43,256 nt of DNA from an uncultured Bacteroidales bacterium (lineage in GTDB: Bacteria; Bacteroidota; Bacteroidia; Bacteroidales; FEN-979), in assembly GCA_903916595.1 (NCBI GenBank), contig CAIWXI010000077.1, positions 1 to 43,256 of the forward strand, in the 5' to 3' direction. A program made the translations under genes and the position numbers. Below are positions 24,124-32,388 of this stretch, one piece after another. The notes beneath the pieces were generated by a model. It ran no database searches. It saw only the letters and a program-made list of their open reading frames with translations, and was not told the DNA's origin. Numbering within the stretch: position 1 is the stretch's first letter; each line of letters begins with the position of its first letter.

Positions 24124-25494
24124 TCAGTAAACAATGAATTTTGCTGTAAAGGACCCCTGATCGTTGAACATCCTGATGTATTTCATCCCTAGCGGGAGGG
24201 CTGTTACGTCTATCGCGAAGAGATACTCCGGATCCGGCCAGTTCAGGCAGGTATGGTATAACAATTCACCTAGCTGACTGTATATGATTATATGGTATTG
24301 ACCATGGGAAGATCCGGAGCGGATAAATAATTTATCGTTAACGGGGTTGGGTGAAATTGAAATATCATTGCCGAATTTATTTTCGCCAATGCTAGTGCAG
24401 GTCTTTGCAATAATCTCTTTTATTGATTCCTTGCCCTTTCCGCAGTCGTTGATACCAAAGGCTGCGATGGGTCCCGACATGGCATTGTTCCCAAATTCGA
24501 CTGTAATATTGTTTGTATGATCTCCTGAAGTGATTTCTGATCCCTGGGGTAAAGACCAGCCGTAGGTGGTTGCATACAGCAAGGGGGGAATCGAATATTC
24601 ATAACTCCCTTTCCCAATGCATACCGTATCGGGTCCGCTTATGACACCTCCGCTTGCCGGAACAGAATCCAATAATACTGTTTTCAGGCGAGTAGGACTG
24701 GTTCCACATGAATTTGCGCCTGAAAGACTAATATTTCCTTCAGAAGCTCCCCATTTTATCATGACCGAGGGAGTGCCTGCTCCTTGAAGTATAACAGCAT
24801 CCCCGCCAACTTTCCAGTTGTAATTAATCGCATGAGGGATCGTATCGGTATAATAATATCCGGTATCGTTCTGGCATAATTCTGATGGACCAAAAATCTC
24901 AACAGGAGAAGGGGGAATAATTGTAACATTTACTGGCAGTACGCTTGGCACGCTGGTTCCGCAATTATTTCCAATGATTACTGAAACTGTTCCCGAATGA
25001 TCTCCCCACTGAAGCTGAATAGTGGGTGTATTCTGACCGGCCTCTATAACAGCCCCTGCGGGTACTGACCATGAATAAGAGATTGCTCCGGGGGCTTCCG
25101 CCACGAAGTAATTGCAGGATGTATCGGCGCAGACATCCGCCAAACCAGTAATGGGCGAAGGAGGAGGAGGAATCCCTTCCACGTATACCATAATGCTGTC
25201 GATTGCAGTATTGTACAAGGGGTCTGTGACCTCCAGATAATACATTGTATTTACCTGGGGTGTCGCTATTGGATCGGAGATCGTAGGATCAGACAAAGTG
25301 GCTGCAGGAGTCCACAGATAAGTAAATGGCCCGGGGTTTCCATGTACGATCGACGAAAGCTGGGAATACTGACCCTGACAGATCGTGTCGGGTATTGCAT
25401 TGGTGCTGACAATGATAGATTTCTTGCCTGTCTGCCCAAACAGAGTAAGTGAAATGAATAAAAGTAAAATCTGACCGATTAAATATTTCCTCAC
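24124..25494 (-). CDS. Secreted PKD-like repeat protein with T9SS sorting domain
   Basis: The 456-aa protein has a signal peptide (1-20, ending LFG-QTG). Residues about 25-370 form four Ig/PKD-like repeats: the first is cadherin/PKD-like (SSIVHGNPGPFTYLWTPA), and the next three share a pattern of ITG/IFG/ISG, a Cys, YSW or YNW, GxxTxxIxVxWG, and a CG near the end. The last 80 residues (ISISPNPVNDKLFIRS, then VTALPLGMKYIRMFNDQG and a terminal FTAKFIVY) are a type A T9SS sorting domain. It is therefore exported to the cell surface. No catalytic domain is seen; adhesion is a guess. Confidence 0.85.
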   Translation of the reverse strand: MRKYLIGQILLLFISLTLFGQTGKKSIIVSTNAIPDTICQGQYSQLSSIVHGNPGPFTYLWTPAATLSDPTISDPIATPQVNTMYYLEVTDPLYNTAIDSIMVYVEGIPPPPSPITGLADVCADTSCNYFVAEAPGAISYSWSVPAGAVIEAGQNTPTIQLQWGDHSGTVSVIIGNNCGTSVPSVLPVNVTIIPPSPVEIFGPSELCQNDTGYYYTDTIPHAINYNWKVGGDAVILQGAGTPSVMIKWGASEGNISLSGANSCGTSPTRLKTVLLDSVPASGGVISGPDTVCIGKGSYEYSIPPLLYATTYGWSLPQGSEITSGDHTNNITVEFGNNAMSGPIAAFGINDCGKGKESIKEIIAKTCTSIGENKFGNDISISPNPVNDKLFIRSGSSHGQYHIIIYSQLGELLYHTCLNWPDPEYLFAIDVTALPLGMKYIRMFNDQGSFTAKFIVY

Positions 25495-25662
25495 CTTTAA
25501 GTTCCTTGAATAGATTTCCGCCTACACAAAAATATAAAAAAACATGCTGGTTCCCAGCTGGTTTTGTAATTTAGGGCTCCTTATTAACAGCATTGGTCAA
25601 AAAGGATGCTAAATTTGTATTTATCTTGTAACCTGATATTCTCTTAAACGTCTAAACCTAAC

Positions 25663-26229
25663 ATGAAATACCAGGACGATAATTTTTATATTGAGAAGGT
25701 ATTGAATGGTGATTCTTCTGCTTATGCTGCTCTGGTAGACAAACATAAGAATCTTGTGTTTTCGATTGCTCTTAAAGTATTGAACAGCCGCGAGGATGCT
25801 GAAGAAATTGCTCAGGATGCATTTATCAAAGCGTTTCACTCGTTAAAGTCGTTCGAGAGAAAATCAAAATTCTCTACCTGGCTTTACCGAATTGTTTACA
25901 ACGCTGCGATATCGCACACAAGAAAGAGAGTATTGGAAACTATTCCGATGGATAATTATGTGATTTATAACTATTCGGAAGAATCTATGCGGCCGGGCGT
26001 TGAGGAGGTTGATTTGAATGAACAACAGCAGCTATTAATAAAAGCAATGAAAAAACTGCCTGAGGAAGATAATGTGCTCATCACCTTATTTTATCATGGC
26101 AATAACTCTATAGAGGAGATTAGTAATATTACCGGTTTGTCGGCGTCTAACGTAAAAGTCAGGCTACACCGGATCAGAAAAAAACTGCACTCCGACATGA
26201 GCACTATGCTTAGCGGGCATTTGAATTGA
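25663..26229 (+). CDS. ECF-type RNA polymerase sigma factor
   Basis: The 188-aa protein has sigma region 2 (about 18-85: YAALVDKHKNLVFSIALKVL, DAEEIAQDAFIKAFHSLKSF, STWLYRIVYNAAISHTRKR) and region 4 (about 128-180: LPEEDNVLITLFYHGNNSIEEISNITG and SASNVKVRLHRIRKKL, a helix-turn-helix for the -35 element). It is a group IV (RpoE-like) sigma factor. The gene 19 bases downstream encodes a small membrane protein that is a plausible anti-sigma factor. Confidence 0.93.
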   Translation: MKYQDDNFYIEKVLNGDSSAYAALVDKHKNLVFSIALKVLNSREDAEEIAQDAFIKAFHSLKSFERKSKFSTWLYRIVYNAAISHTRKRVLETIPMDNYVIYNYSEESMRPGVEEVDLNEQQQLLIKAMKKLPEEDNVLITLFYHGNNSIEEISNITGLSASNVKVRLHRIRKKLHSDMSTMLSGHLN

Positions 26230-26248
26230 ACTTACTTAAATCACAGAT

Positions 26249-26662
26249 ATGAACACGGATGATATTTTAAATGACGATTTCCTGTCGGATCTTATACGGA
26301 AAATGCCGCTTGAAAGTCCTTCAGATGGTTTCGTAAATAAAGTCATGAACGGCATCGAACCTCTTCCTGCCCCTATAAATGAAAGCTATCCTTCGTTCAT
26401 ATGGGTTAAATCTTCTATTCCCTATTTTGTAATTGGATTAGCAATCGCTTTGATCATGTTTTCTTCTGATATTCCTGATTTCAATTTTATCTATGGCACA
26501 GAATATTTATCGGGGATGTTTATAAAAGTTTTTCATCCCTTAGTGGCCTTCCTGAAAACCCTGTTATCCTCAAGGTTCATCTCGTATACTCTTCTGATCG
26601 GAGTGTCGGCAGGTTTTATATTTATTGTAGATAAATTGTTTTCCCGCAGGTTTGCTGCCTGA
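26249..26662 (+). CDS. Small two-helix membrane protein, candidate anti-sigma factor
   Basis: The 137-aa protein has a soluble N-terminal part (1-53) that could bind the sigma factor, then membrane helices at about 55-75 and 110-127. It has no cysteine, so it lacks the zinc anti-sigma (ZAS) motif of classical ECF partners. Its role is inferred only from position, 19 bases after the sigma gene and in the same operon. I do not recognise the family. Confidence 0.6.
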   Translation: MNTDDILNDDFLSDLIRKMPLESPSDGFVNKVMNGIEPLPAPINESYPSFIWVKSSIPYFVIGLAIALIMFSSDIPDFNFIYGTEYLSGMFIKVFHPLVAFLKTLLSSRFISYTLLIGVSAGFIFIVDKLFSRRFAA

Positions 26663-26675
26663 TCTCAGCGTGCGA

Positions 26676-27554
26676 ATGATCCCGGAGCAGATACACAAAG
26701 ACCTTGAAGTATATTTTGAGAAGTATAACAATTCTGATTTTACCATTCTTTCTTCAAAACCCTTGGGGGGAGGTTCAATCAACCAGGTTTACCATCTTGA
26801 AACCACATCCGGGAGTTTCTGCTTAAAATACAATCGCAGTGACGCTTTTCCGGGAATGTTCGAAACTGAAGCTCTTGGGCTGAATCTTCTTGCTTCTGCC
26901 GGAACGATAGAAGTTCCCGGAGTAATCTTAACCGGCAATCTGCCAGATTATTCTTTTATTCTTCTGGAATTTATGGAAGCTGCAACAAAGATCAATGGGT
27001 TTTTCCGCGAATTTGGCAGAACCCTTGCCTGTCTTCACCGGAAGACAGGCGAATTTTTTGGTTTAGGTTACAACAACTATATGGGATCGTTAACTCAGAG
27101 TAATTCTTTTCATTCGGGATGGGTTGATTTTTTTGTCGAAGAAAGGCTGGAAAGGCAGGTGGAGCTTGCTTTACAGAAAGGTTTACTGAAGCACCCTGAG
27201 AAAATATTATTTGAAAAACTCTATGTAAGATTGAATGAGTTTTTGCCAGAAGAGCTTCCCTGCCTGGTTCATGGTGATTTGTGGAGCGGAAATTTCATAG
27301 TCTCCGACAAAGGCAGGCCATGCCTCATTGATCCGGCGGTATACTATGGTAACCGCGAAGTAGACCTTGCAATGTCTACTTTATTCGGAGGCTTTAGTCC
27401 TGAATTTTATTCATCCTATAACGAAGAATTTCCGCTGATATCCGGATGGAAAGACCGGATTGACCTGTACAATCTATATCCTTTGCTGATCCATCTTAAT
27501 CTTTTCGGGAGCAGTTATCTCGGACAGGTTTTAAGTATTCTGAGAAGATTCTGA
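26676..27554 (+). CDS. Fructosamine/ketosamine-3-kinase-like protein
   Basis: The protein has about 292 aa and a protein-kinase-like fold. The N-lobe PLGGGSINQVYHLET with FCLKYN (ATP-binding Lys), the catalytic loop HGDLWSGNFI and the metal motif LIDPAVYYGNREVDLAM are all intact and characteristic of FN3K-type kinases, which phosphorylate ketoamines on sugar-damaged proteins for repair. I choose the ATG at 26676, 14 bases after the previous stop. A TTG at 26652 would add eight residues and overlap the previous gene. Its 3' end overlaps lutB on the other strand by 24 bases. Placement behind a sigma/anti-sigma pair is unusual and hints at stress control. Confidence 0.88.
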   Translation: MIPEQIHKDLEVYFEKYNNSDFTILSSKPLGGGSINQVYHLETTSGSFCLKYNRSDAFPGMFETEALGLNLLASAGTIEVPGVILTGNLPDYSFILLEFMEAATKINGFFREFGRTLACLHRKTGEFFGLGYNNYMGSLTQSNSFHSGWVDFFVEERLERQVELALQKGLLKHPEKILFEKLYVRLNEFLPEELPCLVHGDLWSGNFIVSDKGRPCLIDPAVYYGNREVDLAMSTLFGGFSPEFYSSYNEEFPLISGWKDRIDLYNLYPLLIHLNLFGSSYLGQVLSILRRF

Positions 27555-28922
27555 TCTTTCCTTCCAGAGTTCTTTAAAGCTCTTTGGGGCAATTTTCGGT
27601 AATACCCTTCGGGGTCCCCAGCTTTTCTTTCCAAACCTGTTAATTAGCCGGTTTTTCAATTTGCTGCCTGGTTTGTCAAGCATCCAGCGTTTCATCATGA
27701 CCATTTTCCAGCCTGTATTAACCTTTCTCCAGAAAAATGAGACATATTTTTTTGAAACCGCCTCAGCGCGGTTGTGAAGCAAAAGCTCATGCAGTGGAAT
27801 CTTCACCGGGCATACTTCCGTACATTTTCCGCAAAGACTTGAAGCAAAACTCAGATGATGATAATCCTTGAATCCCTTAAAATGCGGAGATATCACAGAA
27901 CCGATGGGTCCTGTATACACAACGCCGTAAGTGTAGCCTCCGATGCTTTTATATACAGGGCACCCGTTTAAACAGGCCCCGCAGCGGATGCAGGATAAGG
28001 CTCTGCGTTGTTCCTTAAGTTTTAAAATATCGGTGCGATGGTTATCAAGCAATATCACATACATCTCTTCGGGTCCGTCGACTTCCCATTCTGTTTTCGG
28101 ACCGAGTAAAATATTGTTGTATACCGTTATATGCTGTCCGGTGCCGTGATGAGCAAGTAAAGGAAGAAAAAGATCGAGATCGTCAAGAGATGGAATGATT
28201 TTTTCGATTCCGACAATGGCAATGTGAATACGCGGAAAAGCTATCGACAAAAGTCCGTTTCCCTCATTTTCTGTCAGGACAACCGCTCCCATGTCGGCAA
28301 CAAGAAAATTACCCCCGGTAATACCCACGTCGGCCCGGATAAATTCTTTGCGTAAATAATCCCGAACAAACAAGGTTATTTCTTCGGGTCTGCTATTTTC
28401 GGGCATCCCAAATTTCTCATGAAAGAGTTTGGCTACATCCTCTTTTGACTTATGCATAGCCGGTGTTACTATATGAAACGGTTTTTCACCGGCAATCTGT
28501 ACAATGAATTCGCCAAGGTCTGTTTCAAATACTTCCCGCTTATTCTTTTCAAGAGCTTCATTAAGTTCGATCTCTTCAGAAATCATCGACTTCTGTTTTA
28601 CTATTACCTTGGCTTTGGCTTTTTTGATTATATTCAATATCTCTTTCTGGGCATCCTTCTCCCCGGTAGCCCAGATCACCTTACCTCCCCTTCGTTCAAA
28701 ATTATTTTCAAACTCTACAAGGTATTTGTCAAGGTTGTTTATGACCTTATATTTAATGTTTGCTGCCCTTCTCTTTGCCAACTCAAGATTCTGGAACTGG
28801 TTTAAGCCCCGGGCAACCGCGGCATCATACTTTCCTATATTAAAATTCAAACGCCGCCTTTGTTCCTTGTCAAAAGCCCGCTTGCCAGCATCTTCATTAA
28901 ATTTGTGATGTGCCTGGTTCAT
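27531..28922 (-). CDS. lutB: Lactate-utilization-type iron-sulfur protein LutB (YkgF family)
   Basis: The 463-aa protein has an N-terminal LUD domain (about 40-300) and two iron-sulfur motifs: CIRCGACLNGC (Cys 311, 314, 317, 321) and CGKCTEVC (Cys 364, 367, 371), followed by a LutB-specific C-terminal tail. In other bacteria LutB acts with LutA and LutC to oxidise L-lactate to pyruvate. Neither partner is in this window. It lies 9 bases after rpiB and is probably co-transcribed with it. The 3' end overlaps the FN3K-like gene on the other strand. Confidence 0.93.
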   Translation of the reverse strand: MNQAHHKFNEDAGKRAFDKEQRRRLNFNIGKYDAAVARGLNQFQNLELAKRRAANIKYKVINNLDKYLVEFENNFERRGGKVIWATGEKDAQKEILNIIKKAKAKVIVKQKSMISEEIELNEALEKNKREVFETDLGEFIVQIAGEKPFHIVTPAMHKSKEDVAKLFHEKFGMPENSRPEEITLFVRDYLRKEFIRADVGITGGNFLVADMGAVVLTENEGNGLLSIAFPRIHIAIVGIEKIIPSLDDLDLFLPLLAHHGTGQHITVYNNILLGPKTEWEVDGPEEMYVILLDNHRTDILKLKEQRRALSCIRCGACLNGCPVYKSIGGYTYGVVYTGPIGSVISPHFKGFKDYHHLSFASSLCGKCTEVCPVKIPLHELLLHNRAEAVSKKYVSFFWRKVNTGWKMVMMKRWMLDKPGSKLKNRLINRFGKKSWGPRRVLPKIAPKSFKELWKERSESSQNT

Positions 28923-28931
28923 CCTTGGAAT

Positions 28932-29381
28932 TTATAAGGTTTGGGATATTTTTTCAACTCTCCTTAAATGCCGTCCTCCTTCAAAATCAGTTGTCAGAAA
29001 AATCTGTAAGAATGAAAGCGCCTGCTCAGGACTGATAAAGCGTGCGGGCAATGCAATTATATTGGCATCATTATGCTGTCGGGCCAGCATTGTAATCTCT
29101 TCGTTCCAGCAGACCGCTGCACGAACCATCTTGTATTTGTTAGCTACAATTGCTACCCCGTTACCACTTCCGCAGATAATAATACCTTTATCAAAATCCT
29201 GATTGTCCACGGCCCTGGCAAGAGGATGAACAGGATCGGGATAATCTATGCTCTCTTCTGAATCCGTACCAAAATCAGTAATTGTAAATTGCTGTGATTG
29301 AAGATATTTCTTTAAATACTCCTTATATTTGTAGCCTGCATGATCTGATCCTATGGCAATCTTTTTCAAAGAGTCAAGCAT
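28932..29381 (-). CDS. rpiB: Ribose-5-phosphate isomerase B
   Basis: The protein has about 149 aa and interconverts ribose-5-phosphate and ribulose-5-phosphate. GSDHAGY (11-17), the catalytic Cys70 in IICGSGNGVAI, and QHNDANIIALPAR are as in the RpiB/LacAB family. I place the start at the ATG at 29381 (MLDSLKKIAIGSD); an in-frame ATG at 29411 would add ten atypical residues. It is the first gene of a two-gene unit with lutB. Confidence 0.95.
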   Translation of the reverse strand: MLDSLKKIAIGSDHAGYKYKEYLKKYLQSQQFTITDFGTDSEESIDYPDPVHPLARAVDNQDFDKGIIICGSGNGVAIVANKYKMVRAAVCWNEEITMLARQHNDANIIALPARFISPEQALSFLQIFLTTDFEGGRHLRRVEKISQTL

Positions 29382-29836
29382 TGTTAATTCTTTTTTTACA
29401 AAAGTAATCATAATGCGATCAAAATGAAGTAAGGGGAGAAAATATGCAGAAATATCTGCCTTAAAATCACTATTTTAAAATTTACACATGCTATTGTTAA
29501 CAACTGATTTTTTTTGTTGCAAACTTTTCATAATTAACCGTCATTACTGATTTTTATCGTCTCTTCTGTTAATAATTAAAAGTTAGCAGTTTATTATGAA
29601 ATAGAATTAACATTGATTCTGTTATGAATAATAATAATTTTACTCACAAACATTGTATTTAACAATTGTTAGTAAACAAACCAAAATACTATAATACAAT
29701 CAATTAGAAATTAACAATTTTAAGCCGGATTGTTAATTCAGAGGAGATTTTATATAATCCTAATTTTTCAGCATTTTTTAATTAACCGTTTCAACACCTA
29801 CTATAAATAACAATAAAAAGAATCTTTATTATTATT
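29382..29836. promoter_or_regulatory. AT-rich divergent intergenic region with repeated TTGTTAA palindromes
   Basis: These 455 bases separate divergent rpiB and nadA and hold no plausible gene. They contain three symmetric elements made from the same half-site: TTGTTAACAA (29494-29503), TAACAATTGTTA (29660-29671), and AATTAACAAT-N10-ATTGTTAATT (29709-29738), plus several looser TTAAC words. I found no convincing TAnnTTTG promoter for either gene. Confidence 0.55.
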
Positions 29837-30772
29837 ATGAAAACTTTTTTAAATCAGAATATAGCAAACGAAATAATCAGACTCAAAAAGGAAAAGAATG
29901 CAATAATACTTGCACACTATTACCAGGTTCCTGAAATACAGGATATTGCGGATTTTGTTGGTGATAGCCTTCAACTTTCGCAAAATGCTAAAAGTACTGA
30001 TGCTGAAGTAATTGTATTTGCCGGAGTTCATTTTATGGCTGAAACAGCAAAAATTTTATGTCCGGAAAAAAGAGTACTTTTGCCAGATCTTGAAGCAGGA
30101 TGTTCACTGGCCGATTCATGTCCTCCCGAAGCATTTAAAAAGTTCATAGAAGAACATCCGGAACATGTCGTTATTTCATACATCAACTGTTCAGCGAAGA
30201 TAAAAGCTTTGTCGGATGTGATTTGTACTTCGAGCAATGCTGTAAAAATTGTTGAGTCCTTTCCCAGGGAACAGAAGATCATATTTGCACCTGATAAAAA
30301 TCTTGGTGGTTATATCAATCAGATCACCGGAAGGAACATGGTATTATGGAATGGAAGTTGCGAGGTTCATGATGTTATAAAGGCGGAAGAGGTTATTCGG
30401 TTAAAAATACAATATCCTGATGCTAAGCTTATTGCTCATCCCGAATGTAAAAATATAATTCTTCAGCTTGCCGATTATATCGGTTCAACAACGGCCTTGC
30501 TTAATTATTCTATAAAAGACCCCTCTAAAAAATTTATTGTTGCAACGGAGACCGGAATTCTTCATCAGATGAGAAAGTCATCTCCGGAAAAGGAATTTAT
30601 TATTGTAACCACCGATGAAAAATGTAGCTGCAATGATTGTCCTTATATGAAACTTAATACGTTAGAAAAGTTGTATCTTAGCCTGAAGAATGAGAAACCG
30701 GAAATTTTGCTGCCTGCTGAGTTAATAGAAGCAGCCAGATCGCCGATAATAAAAATGCTGGAGCTTTCATAA
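29837..30772 (+). CDS. nadA: Quinolinate synthase A
   Basis: The 311-aa [4Fe-4S] enzyme condenses iminoaspartate with dihydroxyacetone phosphate to make quinolinate for [23 protein letters not shown] (25-44) is diagnostic. Conserved cysteines are Cys89 (AGCSLADSC), Cys175 (WNGSCEVH) and those in CSCNDC (263-268), from which the three cluster ligands come. Length suits the short (about 300 aa) class. nadB and nadC are not adjacent. It is followed by the MORN-like gene 8 bases later, starting a plus-strand run of six close genes. Confidence 0.96.
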   Translation: MKTFLNQNIANEIIRLKKEKNAIILAHYYQVPEIQDIADFVGDSLQLSQNAKSTDAEVIVFAGVHFMAETAKILCPEKRVLLPDLEAGCSLADSCPPEAFKKFIEEHPEHVVISYINCSAKIKALSDVICTSSNAVKIVESFPREQKIIFAPDKNLGGYINQITGRNMVLWNGSCEVHDVIKAEEVIRLKIQYPDAKLIAHPECKNIILQLADYIGSTTALLNYSIKDPSKKFIVATETGILHQMRKSSPEKEFIIVTTDEKCSCNDCPYMKLNTLEKLYLSLKNEKPEILLPAELIEAARSPIIKMLELS

Positions 30773-30780
30773 TCGACAGA

Positions 30781-32346
30781 ATGAGGCAATTTCTGAATAT
30801 CGTTAAATTTTTGGCGCTATTGTTTTTTATAGCGCTGGGGATTTCTGTTTCAGGGCAAAAAAATGATACTATACTGAAAAACGGCTACCAGAAATTTAAT
30901 TATCCTAATGGTAAGTTATCAAGCGAAGGCCTTATCAGGGAAAGTAAACCAGATGGATACTGGAAATCGTATTACGAAAATGGAAAGACTAAGTCAGAAG
31001 GCAACAGAAAAGAATTTGAGCTGGATTCTCTTTGGAAATTTTATAACGAAGACGGAAAACTCATCCTGGAAATAAATTATAGAAAAGGCAGGAAAAACGG
31101 GATCAGGAGCAGCTATCTTGACAAGGAAACGATCAGGGAAAATTACAAGAATGATATTAAAGACGGGTATACCCGATATTTCTATACCGACGGGCGGATG
31201 AAGCTGGAAGTACCCTTTGTAAAGGGAATGGAACAGGGATTTGGAAAGGAGTACGCGACTGACGGCACGATTATTACTCTGACGGAATATAAGAAAGGAT
31301 TTATCGTAGACCGGCTAAGGATAAACCGAAAAGACAAGGCTGGACTGAAGCAGGGAAAATGGTTTTTGTTTTATGATAACGGGACTATCAAACAGGAAGG
31401 GACTTACCGGGAAGACCTGAAAGACGGGTATTTCAAGGATTATACTGAAACAGGAGATCTGCTGAAGATCAGCAAATATGTTATGGGAGATCTTCAGCCG
31501 GATGCTGTTGAGATAGCCAAATTGAAAGTAGTGAATGAATATTATCCCGATGGCAGGCTGAAAGTTTCAGGGATGTACCGTAATGAGACACCAGAGGGCA
31601 TGCGCAGGGAGTATAGTCCCGGGGGTAAGTTAGAGAAATCGGTACTGTATCATAACGGGATCATTTCAGGGGAAGGCAATATGCTGGACGACGGTAATAA
31701 GGACGGGCACTGGAAAGAATTCTTTGCCGACGGTTCGCTGAAAGCTGAAGGTAATTATGAAGACGGAAAGCCTGCTGGTGAATGGAAATACTATCATCTG
31801 AACGGAAAAACAGAACAGGCAGGAAGGTATAACAAGCAGGGAAAACCTGATGGAAAATGGAAATGGTTTTTCGACGACGGTAAACTGCTCAGGGAAGAAA
31901 ATTACAGGAATGGTTTAAGGGACGGGCTTTTGAGCGAATATGATGAAGATAGTAAACTGGTAGAGGAAGGTGAATTTGTAAACGGGGAGGAAGATGGCCC
32001 GTGGTTTTACCTTACAGGAGATGATTATGTAAAAGGAAACTACCGGGATGGATTGCGTTCCGGGTTGTGGTATACATTTTCACTGCTGAAGAATGGAGAT
32101 AAAACGGATTCCCTGCTTATGTTCAGAGGAAATTTCATAGATGACCTGGCCGACGGAAAGCACACATGGTTCTGGGATAACGGCAAGGTGCATGACGAAG
32201 GACTTTTTGTGATGGGAAAGAAAGAGGGTGACTGGATGATCAACAATTCCGACGGGACACTCTTTCTTGTAATCACCTACAAAGATGGAGTTGAAACCCG
32301 GTTTGACGGGGTTAAAATAAAACCCCCGTTCGGAAAGGAAGAATGA
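30781..32346 (+). CDS. Secreted MORN-like (YwqK-type) repeat protein
   Basis: The 521-aa protein has a signal peptide (1-25, ending VSG-QKND) and then at least fourteen repeats of about 22-25 residues with the pattern Y-x-N/D-G-x-L/K-x-x-E-G-x-Y/F-x-x-G-x-x-D-G-x-W-x-x-Y (for example YYENGKTKSEGN and FFADGSLKAEGNY). Annotators call these toxin-antitoxin YwqK antitoxin family, but here there is no partner toxin and the protein is exported, so that name is misleading. MORN-like beta repeats probably make an extended surface rod. Co-transcription with nadA is likely from the 8-base gap. Confidence 0.85.
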   Translation: MRQFLNIVKFLALLFFIALGISVSGQKNDTILKNGYQKFNYPNGKLSSEGLIRESKPDGYWKSYYENGKTKSEGNRKEFELDSLWKFYNEDGKLILEINYRKGRKNGIRSSYLDKETIRENYKNDIKDGYTRYFYTDGRMKLEVPFVKGMEQGFGKEYATDGTIITLTEYKKGFIVDRLRINRKDKAGLKQGKWFLFYDNGTIKQEGTYREDLKDGYFKDYTETGDLLKISKYVMGDLQPDAVEIAKLKVVNEYYPDGRLKVSGMYRNETPEGMRREYSPGGKLEKSVLYHNGIISGEGNMLDDGNKDGHWKEFFADGSLKAEGNYEDGKPAGEWKYYHLNGKTEQAGRYNKQGKPDGKWKWFFDDGKLLREENYRNGLRDGLLSEYDEDSKLVEEGEFVNGEEDGPWFYLTGDDYVKGNYRDGLRSGLWYTFSLLKNGDKTDSLLMFRGNFIDDLADGKHTWFWDNGKVHDEGLFVMGKKEGDWMINNSDGTLFLVITYKDGVETRFDGVKIKPPFGKEE

Positions 32347-32388
32347 AATCTGTTCCGGCGAAGTTGCCGGTAATTTAAAGAAAAGAAC

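Noticed and set aside
26652-26675. TTG start for the FN3K-like protein
   Set aside because: It overlaps the previous gene and adds residues outside the kinase fold; the ATG at 26676 suits the family.
29412-29836. Replication origin with DnaA boxes
   Set aside because: The region is AT-rich, but I found no TTATCCACA-like boxes, and dnaA is not present; regulatory palindromes explain it better.
30781-32346. Toxin-antitoxin system
   Set aside because: The YwqK-type repeats alone trigger that label; the protein is exported and no toxin gene is adjacent.
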